Positions 49,542 through 62,509 are shown, counted from the first letter of the stretch. The stretch is DNA of 64,000 bases from Gordionus sp. m RMFG-2023 (GCF_954871325.1 NC_088777.1:49825366-49889365), one strand, 5' to 3'. Translations and numbers: made by a program. Notes: generated from the sequence alone by a model not told the origin.

Positions 49542-50599
49542 CAATATCATTCCTTGTTCCCTTTCTCCACTTTTTTGCGGTCTTGGGCCTTGTTATCATG
49601 ATGTCACCCCATTATTCCTTTCATTCAAGGCTTCGTTTGTCTCCCTAGAGGGCTCGGTCCTATTATTTCCAACGGAATGCATTTCCTCTTAGCTCAATCA
49701 TTCTAAATCTTTCGTTCAACGTGCCCCAATACTGCATAAGTTTTAAATTTGGTCAATAGATATCCCATCCTTTCCGCCACTTATGACTAAAAATCTCTAT
49801 GCCAATAATTTCATTTTTCTGTTTTTAAATAATAATTTTGAATAACGAACAAAAATATCTATATTTAAAAAAAAAAGTGAAGAAGTCTAAAAATCGCCCA
49901 ATAAAATGATTTAAGCGGGAAAGCACAACCTAATAAAGCTCCGCCTCCGCCCCGCTTCCACAATATGAAAATTTACGTCCATCCATTTGTCGCAAATTCG
50001 TGTCTCCAGTTTAGGTGACTATCTTTTATTCTTCATTTTAAAATTTGACGATATTCATTTATTTTAACCAGATAACAGCGGAGATAGAATTTTAATGGCC
50101 GGCCCGCATTTGAATTTTTTTCTCCCCCCCCCCACCACTCCCCTATTTTTCAAAGGTAGTCAAGATTTTTAATGAATAATCGTTCTTGACCCACGGAGTT
50201 TTTTTTTATTCATTTCCGGTAGACCAGGAATTTAGCTATGCTCAAAATAAAAAAAATTAAATAGAATAGAATAGAAAATAGAAAATAATCTATTTTTTTA
50301 AAAAAAATCTGATAATATTGATAAAAAAATTTTTTTTAGGGGGGGGGGACAAAATAATTTAGTGATTTTATGTTTGTAATTAAACTAAATAGCGCGATTA
50401 AATCACCTAACTTTGGCCAATTTCAAATATGGCTAATGTACAAGCCTTTTGCGCTTAAAAACTCAAAGGTTGAGCCTCTACTTGAAAATTAAGAAGAATT
50501 TTTGTAGGATCAAAACTTGACTAAATCTTAGGGGGATTTAACGAAGTTACTTTATAGTTTTCTTTAAAAAAAAATTGTATTTCATTTATATCTTCAATT

Positions 50600-50890
50600 A
50601 AAAAGTATCGGGGCGGATCGGGTCGATCATAAAACAAAAAAAATATCGAACCGGGCCATAAACTCGGATTTAAAAATTAATTGTATAAAAAAAAATATAA
50701 TTCGGCCAATGAAAAGAAAAGAAAAGAAAAGAAAAGAAAAAGAAAAGAAAAGAAAAGAAAAGAAAAGAAAAGAAAAGAAAGAAGAAAGAAAGTTTCTAAC
50801 TTGTTTAAATTGACTTAACTTAAATTTAAATCCGAATTTTATTTAAAATCCTGTCATTTTTACGGGTCGGGGCCTGTAGGCCGTGGTTAA
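50600..50890. mobile_element. Family C-like GC-rich element containing a (GAAAA)n tract
   Basis: CGGGGCGGATCGGGTCGATC at the left and GGGTCGGGGCCTGTAGGCC at the right bound a GAAAA microsatellite (50708-50791). This is the only long tract in the window that is purine on the + strand. Confidence 0.5.
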
Positions 50891-51099
50891 CCAAAAAAAA
50901 AAAATTTTTTCTCTAAATTATGTAAAAGAATTTAAGCCTTTAATCTTAGACAACTTTTTTCTTTTAATTTTAAAGTTAAAAACGTAACTTTTAATAATTT
51001 TATTTCCCCATTATACTTGTTCAAATGACTTATACAAGAGTTAGAAAATTTGAATAAAAAATAAAATAAAAATTTTTTTAAATATTAATTTCACTTAAA

Positions 51100-51520
51100 G
51101 AAAAGCTTGAAATTTTTTTTTATAAATTTCAGGCTAAAACAAGTTATTTGACAATTAATAAAAGTTTATATTGTCCCCTTAAAAATAAACCAAAAAAAGA
51201 TTATCATTTTTTTTATGTTTTGGATATTTATTTTTATATAAAAATATTTTTAACAAAAAGTTAATTTTTTAAAAATTTTTTATATTTTTATAAATTATAA
51301 ATATATATTTAATTATAAATAGTAAATTTTTATTTTATTTTATTTTTTTTAAATAAAATATTATGAAATTAATAAAAACTTCGATAAATAAAAATTTTGT
51401 TTTTTTTAAATAAAAAAAAAATTAAATTAAGCCCATAAAAGACTTATAATATATCCACAAATTGATGTACAATTTTTTAACGACATATTTCTATGGAGAT
51501 TCTTTAGCATTAAAATAGAA
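51100..51520. other. AT-rich non-coding DNA
   Basis: Almost pure A/T, nothing recognised. Confidence 0.5.
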
Positions 51521-51526
51521 AAACCC

Positions 51527-51950
51527 TTATTGAAATAAAGATTGACGGTAATTTGATTTTAAATTTTTTTTCGATAATCCGTTTATTCTTATTCTTATTG
51601 TTATTTTATTTATATATATATATATATATATGGTATTATTTGGTGCAAAACTATATTCAGCGTCAAGTGTCCCATCTGCACTGATTTGCATCAGTCCCCC
51701 TGGAACAGGTAATGAATTTATTTCATTTCCATGTAGAGTTAGGGCGGAAGCAGGATTTTGCAAAATTACCCAAGCAGGTTTATTGGTAAGCTGGAGGGGG
51801 AATTCGTTTATTAGCCCCTCATCTTCTTTTTTTTCTTAGGAAAACTCTTCTTTTTTTTGGAGCATTGGCATTTATTTCCAGATATGGAATCCATAGCGAT
51901 TGGCGTTGATTTAAAACAGGCAGGCGGTATAAGTAAATGTATCCTAAGTA
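51527..51950. other. Coding-like stretch, strand unresolved
   Basis: Both strands are open. The minus strand (about 51835-51640) reads TNKPAWVILQNPASALTL and further LPVPGGLMQISADGTLDAEY, which looks like ordinary soluble protein. The plus strand reads VLFGAKLYSASSVPSALIC, followed by a good donor (TTG|gtaagc at 51786), a strong acceptor (TCTTCTTTTTTTTCTTAG ending 51839) and a 108-base candidate exon 51840-51947 with donor gtaagt. The reading frames of the two plus-strand pieces do not join well unless the second ends the protein. I recognise no family on either strand. Confidence 0.3.
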
Positions 51951-52375
51951 AGTATATAGTTACCCTGGCTCATGAATTTGAAACAATTTCGGCCACTAAC
52001 TGTCGAATGCCTTTTTAAAATTTCTATAAAAGATTTGATAGTAAAATCAAATCTTGGAACAAAAATGTCTAAAACTAAAATTCAGTGTGCGGGTATGGGT
52101 ATGTCTCTCTAACACGTGTGCTGGAATATATCCAATCAACTCACATTTTTTTTCTTCAAATCGTTAGAATCTGGAAATGCCCAGAGATTCCCAAAAATAA
52201 CCCAAATAAAACAAACACTTTTTGTGCGATATGGATTCCTATAGATTTCGAAATCTTCCAGGTATAAGCATTTTGTGGCGCGACAATATTTATTAAAGAT
52301 ACATGTTGAGGTATAAATCTCTCCTCCTCCACTCCCCCGATTTTTTTAACTCGAATTTTCAAAATTTAAGGCTTC

Positions 52376-52462
52376 AGACCGGTTTTTTCAAATTATTCGG
52401 CCCGGCTCGATATTCTTAAAATTACGATTAATTTACGGACCGGATCAGGTTTTCAAAATATT
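52376..52462. repeat. Family C-like GC-rich fragment
   Basis: CAGACCGG, CGGCCCGGCTCG and ACGGACCGGATCAGG words in AT-rich DNA. No complete ends. Confidence 0.4.
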
Positions 52463-53114
52463 ATCATTTTTGAAATATTATGATTGGAAAAAAAAAATGG
52501 TTTTTATAAAAGGGAAAATCGAACATCGCGTTTTCAAATGGTTAAACTGATTGTAACAACTTATAAAGATTTAGTCCAATATTTTGAAGTATTACCAGTT
52601 TTAGAAGGCCGGGCTTAAGGAAACGGGCTTACATGGTCTCTCTCTCAATAAGATAAATTTTTTTTGATACTTATTAATAGTTTGGGAAGGAAATTGTTCC
52701 ATTTTTTTTAGAAACGTTTTCCTTGGGGATCCAAAAAGTAACGAGTATTTGGTACAGATAAAAAAAAAATAACGGTTTATGGTTAATGTGTTATTTTTTT
52801 TAAAAAAATAGATTAAAATCTTTTCGCGTACATATGTAAAATGAAAAACACATTTATTTAAATATTTTATCACCTTTTTAATCCTTTTAAAAAATTATAA
52901 TAAAATATTTTGCGAAGATTCTCTTTTGTCAAATTATATCTTATTAAGAGAGGAAGAATAAATTTTAAGGGCTGAATGTATGCTTCGCTAACTTGGGTAG
53001 CCGACATAGTTAAGAAAAGATACAAAAAAAATGTATCTAAAATTAATTAATGATACTTATGAGTCGAAAGGTGATTACTAATTATCATCTTTAAAAAAAA
53101 CGCTAAAATATCAA

Positions 53115-54135
53115 AAGGTTCAACCCGGTTAACCGGTATTTTCAGAGTTTTGGTTCTTGTTCTGGTGATTTGATTCATCGGTTTAAGTTGGTGTAACGGT
53201 TCGGTTCAGGTTCTGCTTGAATCTCTGGTTTGCGTTTCAGTCGTTTTTTAGACGGCCTGACAAAAAAAATGTCTGAACCTAGTTTTTTAGAAGGAAAAAA
53301 AAATGTATACCCCAACGTTTGAAGAAAGCAGAAATAGACTAAAAACCTACCTTTCTACCTCAACATGGGGTGGAGGAGTGACAACATCTTCAGGTTCCCC
53401 TTGGTCTGGGATAGGATCACCCGCTTATCCTCGACGCGGTGTAAAAACCACTTAAAGAGGGAGGGGGGGGGGTTAGATGTCAAGAAGCACATCTGATCTT
53501 CAAACCGAACCACTCCTAAAATTCCCTTATTATAAAACATTACAAAAAATAACTACGATATTTAATTTTAAATCTTAGAAATATTTATTTTTATCAATTT
53601 TTATCTTATCTGCTTTTTATAATTATTTCAAAAGATAAGGAACAGAATCAATCATTTCTCTTTTGAATTTAATAATTATTTTTAAAATATTTTAAAATTT
53701 TTATTGATTTAAATTTTTTTTAAAAAAAATATTTATTTGTTAAAAAAAAACATTAACCAACTGACGCCAACCCATCATCATTAACTAATTTTTATTTTAA
53801 ATAATGATTTATTTAATATCCGAAACGTCACCAACCAATGAGACCGGTTCGCAGTTTTCGAATATTTAATACCAGAGTTTGCATCCTGGACCGAAAACGG
53901 GGTGTTATGACCGGTTTTCATTCTGAATATATTTTTTTAGTTCGGTTTCCGAAATTTTGCAAAGTGGGTTTTAGTTCCGGTTCATAAATTTTACGCGATC
54001 CGGTTCTAAACTCTTATGCAAATTAGTTGCACTTTTATCAGAAACTGGTTTTCGACGGATTTTGTAAATTTCGAAATGGGTTTTACTTCCGCTTCCTGCT
54101 TCTTGTAAGTTTTAAAAGAGGATTCCACGTTCTTC
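53115..54135. repeat. GGTTCGGTTC-rich hAT-end-like repeats
   Basis: Two clusters (53115-53250 and 53840-54130) contain words such as GGTTCGGTTCAGG, CCGGTTCGCAG, TCCGGTTCATAAA and CCGGTTCTAAAC. These resemble the subterminal repeats of another hAT-like family. The block at 53350-53512 lies between them. Confidence 0.4.
53350..53512 (+). repeat. Dispersed repeat, inverted relative of 57065-57235
   Basis: GAGTGACAACATCTTCAGG, TCCTCGACGCGGTGTAAAAA and CCACTTAAAG recur in reverse complement at 57065-57235 (GAGTGGCAACATCTTTTGG, TCCTCGACGGAGTGTAAAAA, CCCACTTAAAG). Possibly the 3' part of a retroelement; family not determined. Confidence 0.65.
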
Positions 54136-54189
54136 CGGTTATCCCAAAACCCTTGTAATACACATATAATTTTGTTTGACAAACATCAG

Positions 54190-54590
54190 GAGACCTACAG
54201 AGTTATAGCTGCGCCAGGCCCCGACCCGGGTTTATTAATTAGACTAATTTCGGTCACCATATTTTGTGAAATGGGTTTTAAAGAGGAAAATTGAATAATA
54301 TGAGCAATAAATGAATTATTAATCATTGCTTAAACGGCTAGATTTTGCCTAAATTAAGATTCTAGTTCCTGCCATCTACGAAGTAAAAGGTCTTTAACGC
54401 TAACTCCATTGTAATCCAACATTTCCCAACCGATTTAATTGATATAAATTAGAGCGATCCGGCTTGAGTTTTATATAAAAAAAATAGCAATATCAATTTT
54501 AGGTCCGGACCGGGTTTTTTTATTTTCGGGTCTAAACCGTATATTTGGGCCCAGTTTTGGCCCGGGGCACGATGAACTCTATCGAATATA
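54190..54590. repeat. GC-rich fragments with CAGGCCCCGACCCGG words
   Basis: AGGAGACCTACAGAGTTATA at 54189, then GCCAGGCCCCGACCCGG, and at 54500-54570 GTCCGGACCGGG and GGCCCGGGGCACGATG. They resemble an eroded family C element. A degraded family A piece (AAACGGCTAGATTTTGCC, CTGCCATCTACGAAG) is between, at 54330-54410. Confidence 0.4.
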
Positions 54591-55522
54591 GGAAACAAAA
54601 AAAACCTTTATACTCATTATTGCTATATGATGAATGCAAGTAAAGTATGAGATAAAAGTTATAAAATATGTGCGCTTTAAAAAAAAATTATTTATCTGCG
54701 TTTAAATTTAAATATTTTTAGATAAAAACATTTTTTCTTTTTAAATTTTTGTATTTTTATTAAAAATAATAATAAAAATTGAAAACTTCAAAAAGTCGAA
54801 TTTTTCACTTCTTTTTTTATATTTATTCAATGCAACTATAATAGTTAAATCCATAATTTTTCTATAAAACAACTGCTTTTTGCACGGGAAATGATAACAA
54901 ATATTTCGAAATAAATTATTTATATATAATTTGCAAAACCTAAATTTTTTTTTCAATTTTTTATATTTCCAAATAAGTTCTAGATATTCATGAATATACC
55001 ATATACCACACATATCACCACGAGGGTAATTATCATAATCTATAACATACATTTCAAAAACTACAATAATTTCGAAAAAAGATAACATTTTTAAAATTTT
55101 GAATCGGACATAAAAAATTTTTTTTTGCCGTATAAAAGTTTTTTAATCGAAAAAAAAATTCGTTATAAAAAAAAAGGAAGGGGGGGGGGTGGATTCAAGG
55201 GTATGAAATATGACCTCAGATGCTATTACCGCCTGTAACGTCTTTGGAATGGACATATATCTAATATCACGTGACGTCTTTTAAGATTGTTTTAAGCGTA
55301 TGTTTGGGAATATCTCATCTTCTAGGAATTCTTGTGCTCAGGGTTGTGTGATCCCAGTAAATAATAAGAGAGTTCGAATCGGGTTCGGTTCGGGATTATA
55401 AAAAAAAATTAAAATGTGGTCTCGCATACGATATCGCTCTGTAGTTATGGTTCTCATACCATCCTGCCCTCCCCCTTCATATAATATATTGGTTAAGAGG
55501 CAGCACCCCTCCATTTTTAATA

Positions 55523-55660
<138 letters not shown>

Positions 55661-55664
55661 ACGA

Positions 55665-57060
55665 TATAAATAAATCATAAAGGAAGCGAAGCAAACACTT
55701 AATATTATAAACGTTTAAATTTACCACAACGAAAATATCACAATCGAGGCAATAATTATGAATATAAATAAATAATTTCTACTTACTAAAACTTGAACAA
55801 TATTTTATGAATAAATTTATTATTAATATCAAAACACAATAATTAAAATAAAGTAAGCATATAAGTTCGCTACAAATATTGGCATTTTAAGTTGAAAATA
55901 TGAAAATGGTTTATATTACTATTAAATAGTACCAGAACAAAACGAAGTTATATTTCAAAATTCTCTTTTGACCATATATAATATAATAATTTTATTTATT
56001 AATACTTTGCTTAAAATATTAATGCATTTATTAATTTTTATAAAATCGTCCTCTTTATAAAACTACAGAAATTTCTTTATTTCTTTCTAATATCTTATGA
56101 TACATACACACATATTTACCGAGAAATTATATATCATTTAAAATATTCATTTCCTAGCATAATTTGTTCTTTTTTTTAAACACTTATCTAATAATTACTA
56201 TATAATTAATATTCAATATCAATATATATTGCATCATTTATTATCTCTCTTTTATCCCAATTTAAATTATAATCTTATAATAAATTAGATATTGATACGA
56301 GATTACGTTAAGGTAATCCGGATTACTAATTGTTAGAATAAATATATATATGGTATAAGGTAGTGAGTATATATTGTATTTTATTTATATTGCCAAGATA
56401 TATATTTTGCAATGTTTTATTTTTGCGTCTAAATTAGTTATCTATCATTATAGATTGTTAATAGGTTATTATTAATATTTAATTTGTTTCTTTTTATGAC
56501 GCTTCACAGCGCATGCGCCCAAGGAGGGACTTGTTCCGAATCCCCAGATCTCTGATAAACCGGGTTGGTTCAAAAAAAACGTTTCCGTTTTGAATAACCT
56601 GTAAATCACGTGTTTGTTTTTTTTTTGAAATGAAAAAAAAGAAAGAAAATTATTAAAATTTGAAAAATCGACCCCAAAATTTTTATTTTCTTAAATCATG
56701 AGATTAAAATGCAAAAATACAAGCATACTTACATGCACTCACCTTTATCCAGAATTGGAATACCAGGGTTTCTAAGAATTTATCAAAATAACGTAAAGTA
56801 AAATAATAATCAAACGAAAATGTACGGTTAGATTGGTCCTAATTTCTCTTTGTTCTTCGAGTGATCGAAAGCTTAAGTCCTATATTTTTTCTCCCTCTCT
56901 CTCGTTTATGGCCGTCGTAAGTTTCATTTTCATGAATCGTGGTTTCACCAGGTTTCCCATCCTTCTTTTTGTCGTTGGCGGATGAGGGGAGGCCCACGGG
57001 GTACCTTGGGCTGTAGCCCGCTCATGCTTAGTTGTAACCATAGGGGAAATTTTGTAGCAA
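55665..57060. other. AT-rich DNA, no gene; retroelement-like patch at its end
   Basis: 55665-56500 is AT-rich with nothing recognised. From about 56900 the composition becomes balanced and continues into the repeat at 57065-57235. Confidence 0.4.
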
Positions 57061-57064
57061 GGTT

Positions 57065-57235
57065 TTTTACAATCGGATGCCCTTCATGACATCAACCCCC
57101 CTTTAAGTGGGTTTTTACACTCCGTCGAGGAGAGGGTAATCCTATTCTAGACCCAGATCACATGGGGACCTTTAAGGCCTCCATTAGCCGCCAAAAGATG
57201 TTGCCACTCCCCCGTTACTATGAGGCTGAATGTTG
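57065..57235 (-). repeat. Dispersed repeat, inverted relative of 53350-53512
   Basis: The minus strand carries CCTCTCCTCGACGGAGTG, AAACCCACTTAAAGGGGGG and TTGATGTCATGAAGGGCATC. This wording is typical of high-copy retroelement-derived repeats in invertebrates, but no protein domain is left here. Confidence 0.6.
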
Positions 57236-57239
57236 GACT

Positions 57240-58175
57240 CTATTGAGAGAAAAATTGACATATTCTATAGATCAAAAAACTGTCCCTTTTAATGTGTTTG
57301 GTTTAAAAATCAGAACCTAAATATTTACTGTTATAATTTATGATTAGGGGGAAAGTTCTGGAACATAAAGGCGAGATTCCGGTTATAGTCTAAACAACGA
57401 TAGTTGGAATCCATCTAGCATCTAAGCCTGTCTTTTATATATGAAAAAAATTAGTTGGGGGGTATTGGAGTCATTTAAATGTCAAATTTAGACTTTTGAA
57501 CTCTGATAGGTTCTTGCTTGATTTTTATATATCACATGAATGAATGTAATCAAATATCGGCCATTTCCTCTACGACTAATTTTTTTAAAATAAATACACT
57601 CATTATACAAAGTTTTATTGTAATTTGTATATAGGAATTAAAAAGATTTTTTTTATTTATTATATATATATTCTTAAAAATTATGTAATAATTTAATTAT
57701 TAATATATATATATTTTTTTTAATGACTATTATTATTATTATTATTAGTTCATATTAGATTATTTTCTAGGGTCGTAAAAACCTATATAAATGGAAATTT
57801 TTTTTTAATACAAAATATGTTTTTGTATATATTTATTTATTATACTTTTTTAGGCTTTTTTTTTAAACTTTTTTCTTCAATTTGAAAAGAATGAGAACAC
57901 GAAAAAAAACCACTTTAAAATTTTAGATTAATAAAATTAACAAACCTTTAGATTAATGCTTTCATAGAAATGGTGACACTTTTGTAGATTGGATTACAAA
58001 GTAAAAAAATATTTTTTTTTAAATTTCGAAGTATCTGATAAACCGGGGCAGGGTGTACCTTAGGATCTCAAATAGATACTTTAAACTCCTGCCTATAATA
58101 ATTATATATGTTGCGATTAATTCGTGGTATATAAATTAAAAAACTATTCAATTATTTGAAATTTAAATAATATAT
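57240..58175. other. AT-rich non-coding DNA
   Basis: Nothing recognised; includes an ATT trinucleotide run at 57726-57746. Confidence 0.45.
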
Positions 58176-58179
58176 ATAC

Positions 58180-58403
58180 CAGAGATCTACAAAGGTACCA
58201 TTTGTACAGCCCGGCTCGGATTTTTTTTCCAACATTTTTAGGTCCTATCCGGATTTTTTTTCAAATATCTTATATTTATTTTTGATTTTTATAACTAATA
58301 ATGGCGATTTCATATTTGGTTTTAAAATCTACGGCTCGGCCCGTATATCTTCAGTCCCAGCCCGTGTACCCGGGCCGGCCTTAAGACGACTAGCATTTCT
58401 CAG
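58180..58403. mobile_element. hAT-like MITE, family C
   Basis: CAGAGATCTACAAAGGTACC at the left, CGGCTCGGCCCGT and CGGGCCGGCC words at the right, and an eroded right end TTTCTCAG. Flanks ATATATAC and ATATATAT match 7 of 8. Confidence 0.75.
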
Positions 58404-58611
58404 ATATATATTCTACGCATAAGGGAATAAATACACTTTTGATGGCAAAATTCGATTATTAAAAAATGCAAAAAAAGCATTTTAAACAAAACCAATTTTT
58501 TAAATTATTTTAATTTTTTTTTATAGATTTTAATGATCTAAATCCTTATTTTCTACCGGAAACGTGTTTTCCCGGCATGTTATATTTCAGATAAATTTTT
58601 ATAAGATATTA

Positions 58612-58914
58612 CCAAAATACCTAGACTTACGATTCATTCATTAAAATTGTACATCAATTCAAATCAGCTGGAGACGCCATCTTGGTTACACTGATCATTA
58701 TTAAAATTTTAAACGAGAGGCTAATTTAATCCTATATCTGATGCAAACTTTATTAAAGAATTACCGGATCATCGAGATAATTTTAATTTTTTAACATGTG
58801 AATAATTATCATAAGAGTTGCCAAAATGGCGGGTCCAGCTGATTTGCTTTTAACAACGCTTAAAAATGCATTTTAATGAATGAATCGTCAGTCTGGGCAT
58901 TATATATGTCATTG
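58612..58914. mobile_element. hAT-like MITE, family B
   Basis: CCAAAATACCTAGACTTACG at the left and CGTCAGTCTGGGCATTATAT...TGTCATTG at the right. GATATTA lies on both flanks (58605-58611 and 58915-58921). Confidence 0.85.
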
Positions 58915-58924
58915 GATATTAAAC

Positions 58925-60130
58925 AACTCGACTAAGGCAATACGGGGCTTTGTATGCACATTTCATAAAAATTAATATTCATTCATCAAAAATAAATTGT
59001 AAATTTTATATTTTAAGAAACTACCTAACCAAAAATTGACGAAATTTTGTATACATCTGCATAATTATATGTGTAGATTTAATGAAGCTACTGAAGATTT
59101 GATATCATTTATGAATTACCATTTTTCAAGTAATATTAACTTTAACACGATTGGTGTCATATACAGATCCCACTGGAGTAAGGAAGGGTCAACTAATTAA
59201 GATTCTATGGGTAAAATATACAATCTCGAGTGGAGAAAATCATAGTTATATTCCAATGGCGGGGAAATTATTAATGAAGGGGGCCGTAACCGAATTTTCA
59301 AAAAAAAACAATGTTCGATTTTAACGGATGTTGAGAAATCTTACCCCCCATAGGTTCAACAGAAGAAAACTCTAACCTTCTCGAGTCTTTAGAATTTAGA
59401 CCGGATGTGGAATCAAATCGGATTCAGAGAACAGAACGTAAATAGAATGTTTATCTTTTAACATTTTAATGTTATTATTATTTTTAAATAAGATAAGAAT
59501 TTAAATTTTTAACTTTTTTCCTTCTTCAAAAAACTATAATAATTTTGATTAAATTTTTATTAAAAAAAATAAAAATTTTATTTTATTTAATAAAAATGAT
59601 TATTTATTTTTTATATTTTATTTTATTTTTTTTGTAAAAATTGTAATTTGTGAAATTTTTATATCATCACGTATAAGGTTTTATTTTATTATTTATTATA
59701 GAAGATAATCTTGGGATCTTGCATCAACCAACCAACCTCTTTATGAATTCACCACGAGGCATCTATAAAGAAATCCAAAAATAAAAATATAAAATATATA
59801 AAAATTTTGCCAAATTTCGTTTTTTTAAATTTTCCGTCTTAAATGATAAAGAAAAAACCATTTCCAAAATAATAAAATACGATATTTACAAAAAAAAAAA
59901 TATTAAAAATTAGCTATATATTATGAGTTTTATTAGTATTTTAACTAAGTAAGTTTTTTTTAAAAAAATATTAATTCAATACCATATTTAATCATTTATT
60001 TACCGGTCTTAAAATTTGTAAAAATTGTAAAAAAAATTTTTTCAGAAAATTGGTTATATTTCCTTATTACTTTATGAGTTACGATTAAGTGTTGTTTAAA
60101 AAGACGGGTTAAGATTTTAGTTAAAATAAT
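58925..60130. other. No supported gene
   Basis: 59150-59440 is moderately balanced but has no recognisable frame. The rest is AT-rich. Confidence 0.4.
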
Positions 60131-60144
60131 GATATTATGACAAA

Positions 60145-60368
60145 TAAGTGTTGTTGAACGGCTCGTTTTGAGCCTATTTTTAAAAACGGCTAACGTCATA
60201 TTTTAGCCAGAAAAATATTGACTAAGCCTCAAGATTTCTATAATCTATATCTAGACCTTTGTTCCTTCTATGAGCATAATCTTTAGGCTTGGGAAATATT
60301 TTTCTGAATGAAGTAGTGAGTTAACCGTTTTTAAAAATCGGCTCAAAACGAGCCGTTTAACAACACTA
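60145..60368. mobile_element. hAT-like MITE, family A, best copy, perfect 8-bp target duplication
   Basis: Flanked by ATGACAAA at 60137-60144 and 60369-60376. Ends TAAGTGTTGTTGAACGGCTC and GAGCCGTTTAACAACACTA. The arms continue inward (TTTTTAAAAACGGCTAAC / GTTAACCGTTTTTAAAAATC) around an asymmetric core, AATCTATATCTAGACCTTTG and AGCATAATCTTTAGGCTTG. The length is 224 bp and there is no open frame. Confidence 0.95.
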
Positions 60369-60376
60369 ATGACAAA

Positions 60377-60695
60377 GCCTGGATGAAGATTTTGCTCGTT
60401 TAAGATGGTCAGAAAGGTTTGGTTCCTTTTATTCGCCAAAATTCGAGGATTAACATAATATCAATTTTGACTAAAATCTTTATCGGGCCGATCGCCCCAA
60501 ATCGGGAGGTTTTTTTAAACAACATTACGTGAGACGCTAAATCGCTTCATAATTACGCGACCCTGAAGAATTCGCTCCATAGATGGCACAAAGATTCTGA
60601 CATCTATTAGCTAAATCCTCGAGGCTTAAGCAATGTATTTCTGAGTTAGCCGTTTTTTAAAATATTGGTTCAAATGCAGCCATTTTATTTTGCAC
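60377..60695. mobile_element. Two further degraded family A pieces in tandem
   Basis: 60377-60530 holds GATGAAGATTTTGCTCG, AAATCTTTATCGGGCCG and AAACAACATTAC. 60530-60695 holds GACCCTGAAGAATTCGC, ACATCTATTAGCTAAATCC and CTGAGTTAGCCGTTTTT. With the intact copy before them, this is a cluster of three. Confidence 0.65.
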
Positions 60696-60699
60696 CATT

Positions 60700-61778
60700 A
60701 TTCCGAATCATCTCCCTTAGAATTAAGGTTTATAGAAAATGCGAAAAATATGAATCGAGACAAATTAGTATTCATATTGCTAGTATGTTTTAGATGTCCT
60801 AGATTTTTTTTTGGATAATTATCATTTTTCGTTATTCATAATTTGTTCGAATTTTCGAGTAAAATAATTTGTCAATAATTTTTTAATTTAGTGCCACTGG
60901 CAAATGGTAAGCCAATATTAAATAATAAATGGTAATTTTTTTTTAAAAAAAAATGAAATGAATTGTTTATTTTTTTGTCATAGAACTAAAATAACACTTG
61001 TAAATTATAATATTTCTAGGGAAAGATCGAATTTATCGAGGAAAGGGGGTTTAACTATCTATTTCGGCCCGGGCTGTATAAGACCTATATCGAAATAGGC
61101 TAATGGACTTAAAACCTATTGTGAGTAACCATGTTCGGTAACGATATGCCAAAAACTGCAGGACCTAACACTATTTTATTTTATGAAAGTCTCTTCTGAC
61201 CACTGAACTGAACCCCCCGGTCTTCACCAGTTGGGAACACCATTTTCATTTTATACATACCTTCTTCCTTAGAAAACATTATTTTTACAGAAAATTAAAT
61301 ATTAAATAAATATTAAATATCAAAATATAAATAAAATTTTCAGATAAAAATCAAAAAAAATAAAATGAAAATATAAAATAAATATATGATCAATTTTAAT
61401 TTATTTAGTATATTTTTATTATTAATAAAAATTAAAAATGTCATACATAAAATTATTAAAAATAAAATAGATTAACTTAATTATATTCTCATCTCATCTT
61501 TTTTTTAAAAAAATAAAATAAATAAAATAATATATAATATTTCTTAAGCCTAATAAATTAATAATAACAATAATTATATATATTTTTTAAAGAATTCCCC
61601 TATATATTTTATAACTTTTATATAAAATTAATTACTAAAAAAAAATTTATAACAAGATAGAAATTGACGGAAGAGATAAATTCAGTGCTATATCATCGAC
61701 CTCCTTTTCAAATTCAACCAATCCTAAAAGTCGGGAAGAATTATGTTTTGTTTTGAGGGGAAAGGAGAGAGTTAAACG
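60700..61778. other. AT-rich DNA upstream of the GPCR gene
   Basis: No exon recognised. There is a GC-rich patch at 61040-61240 (TTCGGCCCGGGCTG) that may be a decayed family C end. No promoter can be defined. Confidence 0.4.
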
Positions 61779-62502
61779 ATGACAAACTTGTTCTTTTCCC
61801 TGGCGATACCTAACTTCTTCGATAACGTAACTTGTAGTAAAACTCTATCTCCTCCCCTACCTCTTTATAGCAACCGATCCCAAATCGACCATCATTATCC
61901 TTTGCTCACCTTAGAGGATATCGGAAGAAGGAAACCCGAAGCTGTAGAAAGAAGAGGAAGAAGAAGAAGAACCGAAAGATCGCGAGTGTTTTCATCCGCG
62001 CGGTACCGTCCATCTTTAATCGTTTACTTAGACGAAGCCAAAAAAAATGCTTACGGGAGCGTTTACGGCGATAATGATCGGCCCTTCTTCGAAAAAGGGA
62101 TCCACCACGATAAGAGGAACAATAGGAAAAGGAGTAAACATCGGGGGGTATTCGAGGATAACGATCAAAGTTTTCCTGAGAATTCTAAAATATTTCTGAC
62201 CACGAACCACCGTGGTGACCTAAACCACTTTAGCGATAGAGACATCGATACGATCGTTATAAAGTCTCCTCCTTCGCCCTTGGTGACGCGACCCGCCATT
62301 ACTAGAAAAATAAGGAAGGCCTCGCCCGCTACTCCGTACTCGGCTTTGGGAAGACACCTGATCAAGTTCAATCACAGTTACGGCAACCTTCACGGGTATT
62401 TTTCCGTCGTCATTTGCACTTTCGGAATCATAGCCAATGTGTTCAACATAGCCGTTCTGTCCAAGCGTCATATGATCAACCCGACCAATATTATACTCAT
62501 AG
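61779..62502 (+). CDS. Myosuppressin/FMRFamide-type neuropeptide receptor (DMSR-like GPCR), first coding exon
   Basis: An open frame from ATG at 61779 runs 241 codons and leaves in phase 1 at a donor (ATAG|gtacga, cut after 62502). Residues 201-241 read YGNLHGYFSVVICTFG, GIIANVFNIAVLS and KRHMINPTNIILI. This is transmembrane helix 1 with the class A GxxxN (N220) and the first intracellular loop of the DMSR/myosuppressin receptor group, which responds to FMRFamide-like peptides at the cell surface. Before it lies an unusually long extracellular N-terminus (~200 residues) with a polybasic stretch (RRGRRRRTERSR, 58-69), NxS/T sites at 16, 32 and 198, and no obvious signal peptide. It has more balanced codon composition than its surroundings. 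Helices 2-7 must be in later exons; none could be read before the window's end. Start choice is the first Met of the frame; a more internal start is possible. Confidence 0.8.
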
Positions 62503-62509
62503 GTACGAT

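Noticed and set aside
62028-62471. Three minus-strand frames of 60-83 codons under the GPCR exon
   Set aside because: Shadows of the + strand receptor frame; no domain.
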